From the NCBI GenBank assembly GCA_028736075.1, contig CP117875.1:2232001-2296000 (forward strand): DNA of 64,000 bases, read 5' to 3'. Positions 16,805 through 25,791 of this stretch are shown here, piece after piece. Numbering within the stretch: position 1 is the stretch's first letter; each line of letters begins with the position of its first letter. Source of the stretch: Chryseobacterium sp. KACC 21268. GTDB taxonomy: Bacteria > Bacteroidota > Bacteroidia > Flavobacteriales > Weeksellaceae. Below the pieces are notes generated by a model. The model made no database searches. It had not been told where the DNA came from and saw only the letters and a list, made by a program, of their open reading frames with translations. The position numbers and the translations under genes are program-made.

Positions 16805-19078
16805 ATGAAATTTAAAAATTTTCTTTTCTTTTCAATCATTCTCATCACATTGGAGGTTTTTGTTTTCCGGGAGTTTGTTTTTGGAGATCTTTATTTTATA
16901 TTCAAAGATCTTGGGTCGGATTCTTATGTTAACGACTATACTTTGCTTTACAACAGGCTTCTTGCGGTGAGAGATGGCCTATTCTTGCCCGGTTGGTCTT
17001 TTCGTAATGGATTGGGGGAGAATCTTTATCCATATTCATTTGAACCGTTTTCGTGGTTGCTTTTCAGACTAACAGATGCATCGGTGGAAAAGGTAATGCT
17101 GATACTTCCCATACTTTACATTTACCTGGCGGGAGTAACGATGTATTTATTTCTTTCGGAATACAGATTGATATTTTGTGCAAAGGTGATGGCTTCTTCG
17201 CTATGGGCATTTTCTGGCTACTATATATTATCCTGCAGCTGGTCTGTTACTTTATTCAGTCCTGTTGCTTTTCATTTTTCTTTTTTATTGTTTGCATTGC
17301 AGCGAGCATTCTTCTGTGATCAGTATTACTGGATTGCGATTGTTTTTGCATTGATTGGCATCAGTTATCCTGTTAATCTTTTTTTTGCCCTGATTTTTAG
17401 TATTGCTTATTTTTCTATTTTATTTTACATCACTCTGCATAAAAAAAGCCGTTTTGCTAAGCCTGTTTTATTTTCTGCTATCAGTACTCTAATTGGGATC
17501 GGTATGAGTTGCTGGATGTCACTAAGCAGTTTATATCTAATGAAAAACAGTCCGCGCGGATCTGGCGAGGTTGCAGGACTGGAAAAAGAACCGCTGATTT
17601 TTGCCGGTAGGAATGAATTAATCGCCATAATTTACCGTCTGTTTTCACCCAATATTTTAGGTGACGTTAACCATTTTTCGTTATACCGCAATTATTTTGA
17701 AGCCCCTTTATTGTATTGTGGCATTTTCAACTTGTTGTTGCTTTCGCAGATTTCTGTTCTTGGAAAAAAAGGAAAACGGGTTGCTGCCATTGCCATTATT
17801 CTAATGCTTTCGATTTATCTTTCTCCTCTCATACGAAGTATTTTCTGGTTTCGTTCGGGAGATTATTACCGTATTCTGAATATTTTCTTTGCAATGGTGC
17901 TCTGTATTATTTCCGGTTTCATTCTTTCCGGAATTATCCAAAAAAAAATAGTCTTTGTTAAGCCGCTTCTATTGGTTTCAATATTTTTTATCTCGATTTT
18001 GATAATTGGCAAAATTTATTTTAACGCTAATGTTACTGTACCAATATTATTTGTCACTAGCTATTCAATAATCCTGCTGATCAGTAAAAAATTAATTTTC
18101 AAAGGAGTATGGGCTATTATACCGGTTGTTCTGGTTGAAATCACGATGTCAGCTTCACAGATCATTTCGGAGCGTAACATTTGCAATAATGCGGATATAG
18201 AAAAGAAAGGCTACATGGACGCCTCGTCACGCTCCATACAACAAATCAATCAGTCGGATAAAACTTTTTTCCGTCTGGAAAAGGATTTTTATTCCGGCGT
18301 TTCCTGGCTGGCATCCTATAACGAGGCAAAAATTCAGGGTTATAATTCTTCTGCCGTTTATAATTCATTTAATAATAAGAATTACATTGATTTTCTCAGA
18401 CTTTTCGACATCGTTAAACCTAATGATGAGCCTCAAACCCGTTTTGTACCAGGAATCAAAGACTTTCCTTTTTTGATGAAACTCTGCTCGGTCAAATATT
18501 TTTTAGCCTCTAAACCGGAAAGTGAAAAACTACTTAATCACGGATTCAGAGAAACCGACGATAAAGGAAATTTTAAAATCCTGACCGCTCAAAATCCACT
18601 TCCTTTGGGATTTTGTTATGACAAAATACTGTCCGTAACGGATTTCCAAAAACTTTCAGATAAGGATGAACTGAGTCTCCAATATTTAGTGGCAGAAGAC
18701 GCCGACATAAAAAACTTTAAAATAGATCAAACACCGGCCTCAGATATTTCAAAAGATATCTCAGCGGAAATTAGAGATACTTTAAAAATCAATTCATTTT
18801 CAGATCATAAAATTAGCGGAACGATTCATACAAAGGGTAAACGTTTTCTCTTTTTTTCTATCCCTTTTGATGAAGGCTGGAATATAACGGATAACGGCAA
18901 AAGAAGTCCAATGTATAAAGGTTTTGGCGGACTTATTTTTCTTCCGTTGGAAAGCGGCTCTCATCGGATCGTTCTGGATTATACGCCGCCTTGCAAAATA
19001 ATTGGCGTTTGGATTTCCTTTGTATCGCTTATATTATTGTTGATATCAATATTTTTCACAAAAACAGATAACCTATGA
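16805..19078 (+). CDS. YfhO-family polytopic membrane protein
   Basis: This is a 757-residue integral membrane protein with about 12-14 predicted hydrophobic helices over residues 1-440 and again at the C-terminus (IIGVWISFVSLILLLISIFF), plus a large extracytoplasmic region at about 450-720. Its features match the YfhO family of GT-C-like enzymes: FVFGDLYFIFKDLGSDSYV with an acidic pair in the first loop, WSFRNGLGENLYPY, NSPRGSGEVAGLEKE, and SWLASYNEAKIQGYNSSAVYN. In Firmicutes YfhO takes part in glycosylating cell-envelope polymers. It overlaps the next gene by 4 bp (ATGA), so translation is coupled. I start it at ATG 16805 because the GTG upstream lies inside a terminator hairpin. Confidence 0.85.
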   Translation: MKFKNFLFFSIILITLEVFVFREFVFGDLYFIFKDLGSDSYVNDYTLLYNRLLAVRDGLFLPGWSFRNGLGENLYPYSFEPFSWLLFRLTDASVEKVMLILPILYIYLAGVTMYLFLSEYRLIFCAKVMASSLWAFSGYYILSCSWSVTLFSPVAFHFSFLLFALQRAFFCDQYYWIAIVFALIGISYPVNLFFALIFSIAYFSILFYITLHKKSRFAKPVLFSAISTLIGIGMSCWMSLSSLYLMKNSPRGSGEVAGLEKEPLIFAGRNELIAIIYRLFSPNILGDVNHFSLYRNYFEAPLLYCGIFNLLLLSQISVLGKKGKRVAAIAIILMLSIYLSPLIRSIFWFRSGDYYRILNIFFAMVLCIISGFILSGIIQKKIVFVKPLLLVSIFFISILIIGKIYFNANVTVPILFVTSYSIILLISKKLIFKGVWAIIPVVLVEITMSASQIISERNICNNADIEKKGYMDASSRSIQQINQSDKTFFRLEKDFYSGVSWLASYNEAKIQGYNSSAVYNSFNNKNYIDFLRLFDIVKPNDEPQTRFVPGIKDFPFLMKLCSVKYFLASKPESEKLLNHGFRETDDKGNFKILTAQNPLPLGFCYDKILSVTDFQKLSDKDELSLQYLVAEDADIKNFKIDQTPASDISKDISAEIRDTLKINSFSDHKISGTIHTKGKRFLFFSIPFDEGWNITDNGKRSPMYKGFGGLIFLPLESGSHRIVLDYTPPCKIIGVWISFVSLILLLISIFFTKTDNL

Positions 19079-21345
19079 ACAGGATATTTAATTTTATCCG
19101 TAATACCCAATATGCCGGATTGTTCATTGGCATTATGGGAATGATCATTTATCTCAATACGGTTCCGAATAAATGGGCGGTTGACGATAGCGTGGTGATC
19201 TATAAAAACCAGTTGGTACAGAGAGGAATCAAAGGTATTCCTGATATCTTCACCCATGATTTTATGTACGGAAGTACCGGACAGAATACAGATGCGGTTT
19301 CCGGCGGAAGATGGCGACCGTTTACTCCGGCGATGTATGCCGTTTTTTCTGAATTGCTTGCAAAGCCTGCGGTTGATCCGCTAACAGGAAAGATTCGAAA
19401 AGATAAACAGGGCAATATACTGAACGATCTTTCAGAGAGGACCACTTTCTCCAATCTGATGCATCTTCTTAATGTTTTGTTTTATGGCTTGTTATGCTAT
19501 GTGCTGTATCAATTCCTTGCACGTATCTTTGAAAAACGAAAAGAAGGCTTTATTCTCTCTTTTTTTGCCGCTGCGATATTCTCTGTCCATCCGATTCACA
19601 CCGAAGTTGTTGCGAATGTGAAGGGTAGTGATGAGATTTTATCGTTACTTTTTTCAATGCTTTCAGCGACCTTGCTTTTTAAAGCTTTTACTCAAAAAGA
19701 ATCGCAAAAATGGATAATGATATCCGTTGGAGCTATCTGTTTTTTCTTAGGAGCATTGGCAAAAGAAAATACACTGATGTTTGTTATTATAATCCCAATG
19801 ACTTTATGGTTTTTTGGAAACATCAGGTTACCGAAAGTTCTTTTATCATTAGCGATTCTTGTCTTGCCTATAATAATCTACTTTGGATTAAGGAACAATG
19901 CTGCCGGAAAAATTGATCTTAGCGCTAAAAGCACGACCCAAATGATGAACGATCCATTTCTGGTTCTTGATAAAAACGCAAAATTCGAACCGCTGCTGGA
20001 AGGTTCTGATGTAATGATGCTGCAAAATCCATCTTTACAGAGTATCCGGGAAATGCCTTATGATAATAAGCTGGCGACCACTATCTATACCTTCGGAAGA
20101 TATCTGAAATTACTGATCATCCCGACGCCGCTCACTTATGATTATTACCCAAGGCATATTGCTGTCAAATCATTTTCAGATGTCACAGTATGGGTTTCCT
20201 TAATCATAAATCTGGGTCTCTTAAGCGTAGCAGTGTTCGGACTGAAAAAGAAAAGTGTGTACAGCTATAGCATTTTATTTTATTTCATTACATTTTCTGT
20301 TGTTTCCAATCTCTTTTTTCCTATAGGAACCAATATGGGTGAGCGATTTATGTTTATGCCTTCGGTCGGATTTCTGATTTTTGTTTCCGCTTTGATAATT
20401 TTTATGATGAATAAATTGGGGCAAAAAGCCACTTTTGGATTTGTAGGATTAGTTTCTGTCATTTACATTGTGATTACTGTCAAAAGAAATCCTAACTGGA
20501 GAGATAATCTCACGTTATTTTCGCACGACATTAATGTATCTACTAACAGTGCAAAAGTACGTTCGGATTATGGCGAGGCCGTTCTGGATAAAATTTATAA
20601 TCAAACCTTTCAGATCAAAGAAGAACAACGTCTTTTAACGGAAGAGGAAACTGCCGAAAACATCAACTTGATGAAACAATCCCTGCCGTACTATAAAGAA
20701 GCTTTGGATATCTATCCAATGTACGGTCTGGTCTGGTTCAACCTGGCAAGGACGAACAAAATGCTTGGTGATGAAGGATCCATTGATGTGAAAGAGCGTT
20801 TGCGTTACCTCAAAACATCAGAGGCGGCTTACAAGATGACGTATACATATAAACCTATTCAATATATCAGGGAACTAAACGTCTTCAAAAGTCTCTGCTA
20901 TACTTCTCTTGGTAAACTGTATGGTCAGGATCTCGGCGATATCGATAAGGCATTAACCTATCTTCATCTTGCGGAAAAAACAGATCCCAAGAATTCTTAT
21001 GCGGATTTTCTTCTTGGAACCGCTTACTCCGTAAAAGGTGATGGGGACAAAAGTTTTTTTTACACACAAAAAGCTTACAACAAGCAACCGGGAAATAGGG
21101 ATTATCAGGAAAACTATGCGCTGAGCCTGCAGAAGAATATTTTTGCAGGAAAAATTCCGAAAACTGGGCTGAAAAATGCAGAAAAATTATTCCTCGAAGT
21201 CATTAGGGCTGCCAGAACATTATCGGACGAAAGTGTAGAAAAAAAACAGATTCTCAATAGAAACCTGGGATTTTTGTATGAGAATTACCTGTCTCAAAAA
21301 AGGAAAGGAGAAGCTGAAAAAATCCTTTTGCAGCTAAAGAAGTAA
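19075..21345 (+). CDS. TMTC-like GT-C glycosyltransferase with C-terminal TPRs
   Basis: This 756-residue protein has about 10-11 transmembrane helices in residues 1-465 and TPR-like helices over 500-750 (YYKEALDIYPMYGLVWFNLA, ALTYLHLAEKTDPKNSYADF). VDDSVVIYKNQLVQRG and GGRWRPFTPAMYAV in the first loop are the acidic and WRP motifs of the TMTC/DUF1736 family, which transfer mannose-type sugars from a polyprenyl-phosphate donor. It is coupled to the YfhO gene (4-bp overlap) and is followed after 20 bp by a GT2 enzyme that could make the polyprenyl-sugar donor. Together these suggest an extracytoplasmic protein or glycan glycosylation unit. Confidence 0.82.
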   Translation: MNRIFNFIRNTQYAGLFIGIMGMIIYLNTVPNKWAVDDSVVIYKNQLVQRGIKGIPDIFTHDFMYGSTGQNTDAVSGGRWRPFTPAMYAVFSELLAKPAVDPLTGKIRKDKQGNILNDLSERTTFSNLMHLLNVLFYGLLCYVLYQFLARIFEKRKEGFILSFFAAAIFSVHPIHTEVVANVKGSDEILSLLFSMLSATLLFKAFTQKESQKWIMISVGAICFFLGALAKENTLMFVIIIPMTLWFFGNIRLPKVLLSLAILVLPIIIYFGLRNNAAGKIDLSAKSTTQMMNDPFLVLDKNAKFEPLLEGSDVMMLQNPSLQSIREMPYDNKLATTIYTFGRYLKLLIIPTPLTYDYYPRHIAVKSFSDVTVWVSLIINLGLLSVAVFGLKKKSVYSYSILFYFITFSVVSNLFFPIGTNMGERFMFMPSVGFLIFVSALIIFMMNKLGQKATFGFVGLVSVIYIVITVKRNPNWRDNLTLFSHDINVSTNSAKVRSDYGEAVLDKIYNQTFQIKEEQRLLTEEETAENINLMKQSLPYYKEALDIYPMYGLVWFNLARTNKMLGDEGSIDVKERLRYLKTSEAAYKMTYTYKPIQYIRELNVFKSLCYTSLGKLYGQDLGDIDKALTYLHLAEKTDPKNSYADFLLGTAYSVKGDGDKSFFYTQKAYNKQPGNRDYQENYALSLQKNIFAGKIPKTGLKNAEKLFLEVIRAARTLSDESVEKKQILNRNLGFLYENYLSQKRKGEAEKILLQLKK

Positions 21346-21365
21346 ACTCTTAAGATTTTGATAAT

Positions 21366-22076
21366 ATGATTCAAGGTAAAAAGGTGGTGGTTGTGTTGCC
21401 GGCGTATAATGCAGAAAAAACACTAAGAAGAACTTATATGGAAATTCCTTTTGATGTAGTGGATGAGGTTATTCTCGTCGATGATTTTAGCTCGGATAAT
21501 ACGATGGGGGAAGCGGAAGTTTTAGGTATTCGGCATATAATAAGACACGATAAAAATAAAGGCTATGGTGCCAATCAGAAATCATGCTATAATAAAGCGC
21601 TGGAATTAAATGCAGACATCATTGTAATGCTTCATCCTGATTATCAGTATACCCCAAAGCTCATTACTGCCATGTGTAGTATGATTGCCTACGGTATTTA
21701 TCCGGTGGTTCTGGGAAGTAGGATTTTAAGCAATGGCGCTTTGAAAGGCGGAATGCCATTATATAAATATTTGGCCAACCGTTTTCTGACTTTGATACAG
21801 AACATCCTGATTAATCAAAAATTGAGTGAGTATCATTCTGGTTATCGTGCTTATGAACGAAAAGTGCTTGAAAATATTGATTACAACAGCAATAGTGATG
21901 ACTTTATTTTTGACAATCAGGTTTTGGTTCAGATCTTTAAAATTGGTTATCAAGTTGGCGAGATCAGCTGTCCTACAAACTATTTCCCCGAAGCATCCAG
22001 CATTAACTTTACTAGAAGTCTCAGATATGGGATCGATGTACTTGGTGAAAGTTTAAAGTATAGCATATGCAGATGA
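21366..22076 (+). CDS. Glycosyltransferase family 2, polyprenyl-phosphate sugar synthase type
   Basis: This 236-residue GT-A enzyme has VVVLPAYNAEKTLRRTY at the N-terminus, the metal-binding region VDDFSSDNT, HDKNKGYGANQ and MLHPDYQY, followed by HSGYRAYERKVLENI and NSDDFIFDNQVLVQIF. This pattern is typical of DPM1-like enzymes that load a sugar on undecaprenyl phosphate. No transmembrane helix is obvious. As the third gene of the YfhO/TMTC-like operon it would supply the lipid-linked donor. The stop codon is at 22074-22076 and no terminator is visible immediately after it. Confidence 0.88.
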   Translation: MIQGKKVVVVLPAYNAEKTLRRTYMEIPFDVVDEVILVDDFSSDNTMGEAEVLGIRHIIRHDKNKGYGANQKSCYNKALELNADIIVMLHPDYQYTPKLITAMCSMIAYGIYPVVLGSRILSNGALKGGMPLYKYLANRFLTLIQNILINQKLSEYHSGYRAYERKVLENIDYNSNSDDFIFDNQVLVQIFKIGYQVGEISCPTNYFPEASSINFTRSLRYGIDVLGESLKYSICR

Positions 22077-22331
22077 TCTGACTTTGCTCTTGCTTGTTCT
22101 CTCCAAAACTGTCGTACAGGAGAAGGACACCACTTTTCCCATTGATGAAAATATGTGTATATAATTGACTGATAATTTTAGAAGCATGCCCTGGAGGGAT
22201 AACACAAAGGCAGTGTTAGACTGACGTGAGCCATCAAATGGTCCGCTACATCTACAATACTAGGATTGCTAAAATGGATATAAAGTCACAGAGGCAGATG
22301 GGAAAGATAGTCCTGAGACCGGGAACAATAA

Positions 22332-22578
<247 letters not shown>

Positions 22579-23003
22579 AGTGAACGATAAATGCTAAAAA
22601 AAAGTAGCTTGTAAATAAATGGTCGTCTTAGGGGACTATAATATTCTATTCAAAATAAACTTTAAAAGATGACTGGCTTTCGTACTTTAAAACTGTCTTC
22701 TTTTATCATATAAAGTATTGCTATTTTACCTAGATTATATCTATTTATGATTTTTCTAACCTTTATTTAGAAGACTTAGCACACTGTAATGAGTAACTGC
22801 ATTTTATAAACATTGAAATATTATAAAATGAATTGAAAATTTAATAACCATATTTGTTTATGAATTATTATTTTGTAGAAAATGCTTGGTATTGCATTTG
22901 TATAGTATATGAAATTATAATAATTGTAAGTTCTTTAGCATATCATTTTTTTTAAAATAAGAGCTTTTCGTTGGAATATTATAGCACCAAAATAAATTTT
23001 AAT

Positions 23004-24809
23004 ATGAAGAATATTCTATGTTCAGCACTGTTTTTCTCTGTATTCTCAGCAACTTTTGCACAAGTGGGTATTAATACAAATACTCCAAATGCCATTCTTG
23101 ACATTACAGGTAAGAACATATCAGAACCCTCTAATATCGATGGGTTATTGATTCCCAGAATCGAAAATTTTCCCTTGGAAAATCCTACAGCTGCCCAAAA
23201 TAGCATGTTGGTGTATCTTACTAAGGCGACTGCTTCGAATTCTCCCTTTGGTACCAATCAGGTCGGCTTCTACTACTGGAACTTTCCCCAGTCGACCTGG
23301 GTGGCTTTGCAAAGTACACAATCAGGTTGGGCAATCGGTGGAAACAATGGAACCATCGATGGTACTCATTTTCTAGGTACTTTAGATAATATTCCTCTCA
23401 CTTTCAGGATCAACAATGAAAGATCAGGAAGATTGGATGTAAGCAACACATTCTACGGATACTTGTCTGGCAATGTCAACACGGGCAACTCGAACGTCAG
23501 TGTCGGAGACAATTCTCTAAGTGCTAATACTACAGGATCACAAAATACAGCCGTAGGCTCCAATGCGTTGCGGTCGAATACGACATCAGTGGCAAATACA
23601 GCGATTGGATTTGAATCCCTCTTTTCAAACATTGCTGCAGGCGAGAACGTAGCCGTAGGCTATCAGGCGTTACGCAACAACACCACAGATTCCAATACCG
23701 CAGTCGGCTATCAGTCGCTATACGGAAATACTACCGGCAGCTCTAATACCGCTGTTGGACGCGGCGCTTTGAGAAGTACGGTTGTAGGGAGTTCCAATAC
23801 CTCTATAGGCAGAGAATCTTTGGAATACAATACGTCGGGAGGCAACAATAGCGCAGTGGGAACTCAGGCTCTACGCAACAACTTGACAGGAAACGATAAC
23901 GCGGCAAGTGGTGCGTTTTCACTTTATAATAATACTGTCGGTTCCGGTAATTCGGCATTTGGGATCAATGCCCTAAATCAAAACCAGTCAGGAGAATCCA
24001 ACACTGGAATCGGTAAAGAATCAATGTACAACAACAGGGTCGGAAGTTCAAATGTGGCATTGGGCTTTGCATCCCTTTACGATAATATCGATGGAAATGA
24101 AAATGTTGCCATTGGCCCTGAAGCGTCCAGGGACAATAGCTCTGGTTCCCGAAATGTGGCCATTGGGCACGATGCTTCCAGAACCAATACAACAGGAAGC
24201 AGTAATGTGGCGGTGGGAAATATGGCTTTGAACACCAATGCAACTGGTAGTAACAATACAGCAATTGGAAATACAGCTGATGTTACAGAACCTAACATCA
24301 CAAATGCCACCGCTCTTGGAAATGGTGCTAAAGTTGGATCTTCAAATAAGGTAAGAATTGGAAACCAGGACATCACATCGATCGAGGCCCAGGTAGGACT
24401 TTCTGTCGCATCTGACAGACGTTTCAAGGACGATATCAAGCCAATATCACTAGGGCTGGATTTTATAAATCAGCTTCAACCTGTCGAGTATGTGAAAAAA
24501 AATGATACTGAAATGAGAAAGGAATGGGGGTTGATCGCCCAGGATCTAAAACAGATATTGGAAGACAATCATTACTCGAATGCTGCGGTTATAAACAGCG
24601 ACAATTCGGAACAAGATTATCTTTCAATTAGATACGTCGATCTGATTGCACCTCTTATTAAGAGCATCCAGGAATTATCTAAGTCTAGGCAACAGACGGA
24701 GTTCTTTCAAAAAAAGGTCTTGGAACAGGGTCAGCAAATAAATGATCTAAGTTCCAAACTACAGGAACTAAACAAGAAACTAGAAGGACTTGTATCGGAG
24801 AGTAAATAA
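23004..24809 (+). CDS. Repeat-rich surface protein with peptidase S74 chaperone domain
   Basis: This 601-residue protein has a signal peptide (MKNILCSALFFSVFSATFAQ) then GINTNTPNAILDI. About 18 repeats at residues ~150-440 have the pattern NTAVG-x-x-AL-x-x-N-T/G-S, the trimeric-autotransporter head-like (Hep_Hag) fold also seen in phage tail fibres. The C-terminus at about 470-570 is an intramolecular chaperone of the S74 type (VASDRRFKDDIKPISLGLDF, KEWGLIAQDLKQIL, YLSIRYVDLIAPLI) ending in a coiled coil. S74 domains drive trimerisation and cut themselves off at the Ser-Asp preceding the conserved Arg-Lys, and that Ser-Asp is present. No phage genes surround it. ATG 23004 is chosen because the signal peptide starts there. 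Confidence 0.85.
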   Translation: MKNILCSALFFSVFSATFAQVGINTNTPNAILDITGKNISEPSNIDGLLIPRIENFPLENPTAAQNSMLVYLTKATASNSPFGTNQVGFYYWNFPQSTWVALQSTQSGWAIGGNNGTIDGTHFLGTLDNIPLTFRINNERSGRLDVSNTFYGYLSGNVNTGNSNVSVGDNSLSANTTGSQNTAVGSNALRSNTTSVANTAIGFESLFSNIAAGENVAVGYQALRNNTTDSNTAVGYQSLYGNTTGSSNTAVGRGALRSTVVGSSNTSIGRESLEYNTSGGNNSAVGTQALRNNLTGNDNAASGAFSLYNNTVGSGNSAFGINALNQNQSGESNTGIGKESMYNNRVGSSNVALGFASLYDNIDGNENVAIGPEASRDNSSGSRNVAIGHDASRTNTTGSSNVAVGNMALNTNATGSNNTAIGNTADVTEPNITNATALGNGAKVGSSNKVRIGNQDITSIEAQVGLSVASDRRFKDDIKPISLGLDFINQLQPVEYVKKNDTEMRKEWGLIAQDLKQILEDNHYSNAAVINSDNSEQDYLSIRYVDLIAPLIKSIQELSKSRQQTEFFQKKVLEQGQQINDLSSKLQELNKKLEGLVSESK

Positions 24810-25343
24810 GTTGAAATAGTCATGATTTATCGTAAGATGAATCTTATTTTGGAAAAAATATGATATATTATTACGTTTAAAATTATGAGATGGATGCTAT
24901 ATTGTAAGATAATTTTATAGTATTAACTCGCTTGAATATTACCTCATCTGTTTCAATTTTCTTTTTTGTGCTGGCGTCAAAATGAGAATTATTGCGTCAT
25001 CAACATCAAGATTTTTGGTTTATCCATTTTACTTGTTTGAAAAAATAAGAAAAGGTGATGTATACAAAATACATTAAGAAATTTTCGTAGAAATGTAATT
25101 CAAAAATAGGAGTTTTCTAATGACCTTCGATATACGTAGGATCGCTATTGCGGTATTATTTATATTTAATTAGTTCAGACTTCTTGAATTTGGATATATA
25201 CATGTAATTGATCATTCATGCATCGAAATCAGAAAATCCAGACTTTAATGGATTTAGTTTGCGAATGATTTGAGTCATCATCAATCGTCTTTTGTCATTA
25301 GATATTGGTAAAAAACCTATGAAAAATATCAACTCTGTATATA
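24810..25343. other. Gene-free stretch between convergent genes
   Basis: This is 534 bp of AT-rich sequence between the S74 protein gene and the minus-strand response regulator. I see no open frame with coding character, no strong hairpin and no repeat. A short minus-strand run near 24950-25030 reads DDAIILILTPAQKRKLKQMR before a stop, but it lacks a start codon and is not claimed as a gene. Confidence 0.5.
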
Positions 25344-25709
25344 TTATACACTTTTGTCCATGGTACTTTGAATACGACTCAGAAGATTATCAATATCAAA
25401 TGGTTTTGATATCATATCGTCCGGCTCGCAAAGATCCTTTAAATGTTGAAGATTGGCGTGGGCACTCATGATCATAACAGGAACATCCTGGTTCTTACGG
25501 TCACTTTTGATTTGATGGCACAGGTCAATTCCAGATCCATCAGGAAGGTTGACATCGAACAGATAAAGGTCAGGAATTACATCTGTATCTCTTTCTCTAA
25601 ATTCTGTGACAGAGATAAAAGAATGTACCTCAAAGTCCTCAAGGCCTAAAAATACTTCCAAAACCTCTCTTATGGCTTGATCGTCCTCAACTAAATAAAT
25701 CTTTCTCAT
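25344..25709 (-). CDS. Single-domain response regulator
   Basis: This 121-residue receiver domain has the acidic pocket VEDDQ near the N-terminus, the phospho-acceptor in DLYLFDVNLPDGSG, a Ser-Ala switch (MIMSAHA) and the conserved Lys in MISKPFDIDNL. No output domain follows, so it acts by protein contact like CheY or Spo0F. It lies 80 bp downstream of the PAS histidine kinase on the same strand, its likely phosphodonor. I start at 25709 (MRKIYLVEDD) because the upstream residues are not part of the fold. Confidence 0.9.
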   Translation of the reverse strand: MRKIYLVEDDQAIREVLEVFLGLEDFEVHSFISVTEFRERDTDVIPDLYLFDVNLPDGSGIDLCHQIKSDRKNQDVPVMIMSAHANLQHLKDLCEPDDMISKPFDIDNLLSRIQSTMDKSV

Positions 25710-25791
25710 AATATGTGTAAGCAATAATGAAACCAAGCTTTTGTAATTTTTGCGAACTTTAATTTAAACTTTAACTAAAAACCAATTGTCA

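Noticed and set aside
23500-24300. Regular short repeats considered as a CRISPR-like array
   Set aside because: The repeats are in-frame protein repeats of a Hep_Hag-like surface protein, degenerate at DNA level and without spacers of constant length.
24077-24439. A 120-codon minus-strand frame opposite the S74 protein repeats
   Set aside because: Repetitive DNA on the coding strand produces a long repetitive shadow frame; there is no start context or family match.
24950-25035. Minus-strand text DDAIILILTPAQKRKLKQMR as a decayed response regulator
   Set aside because: The frame is short, lacks a start and the resemblance to a receiver domain is limited to a few residues in different frames.
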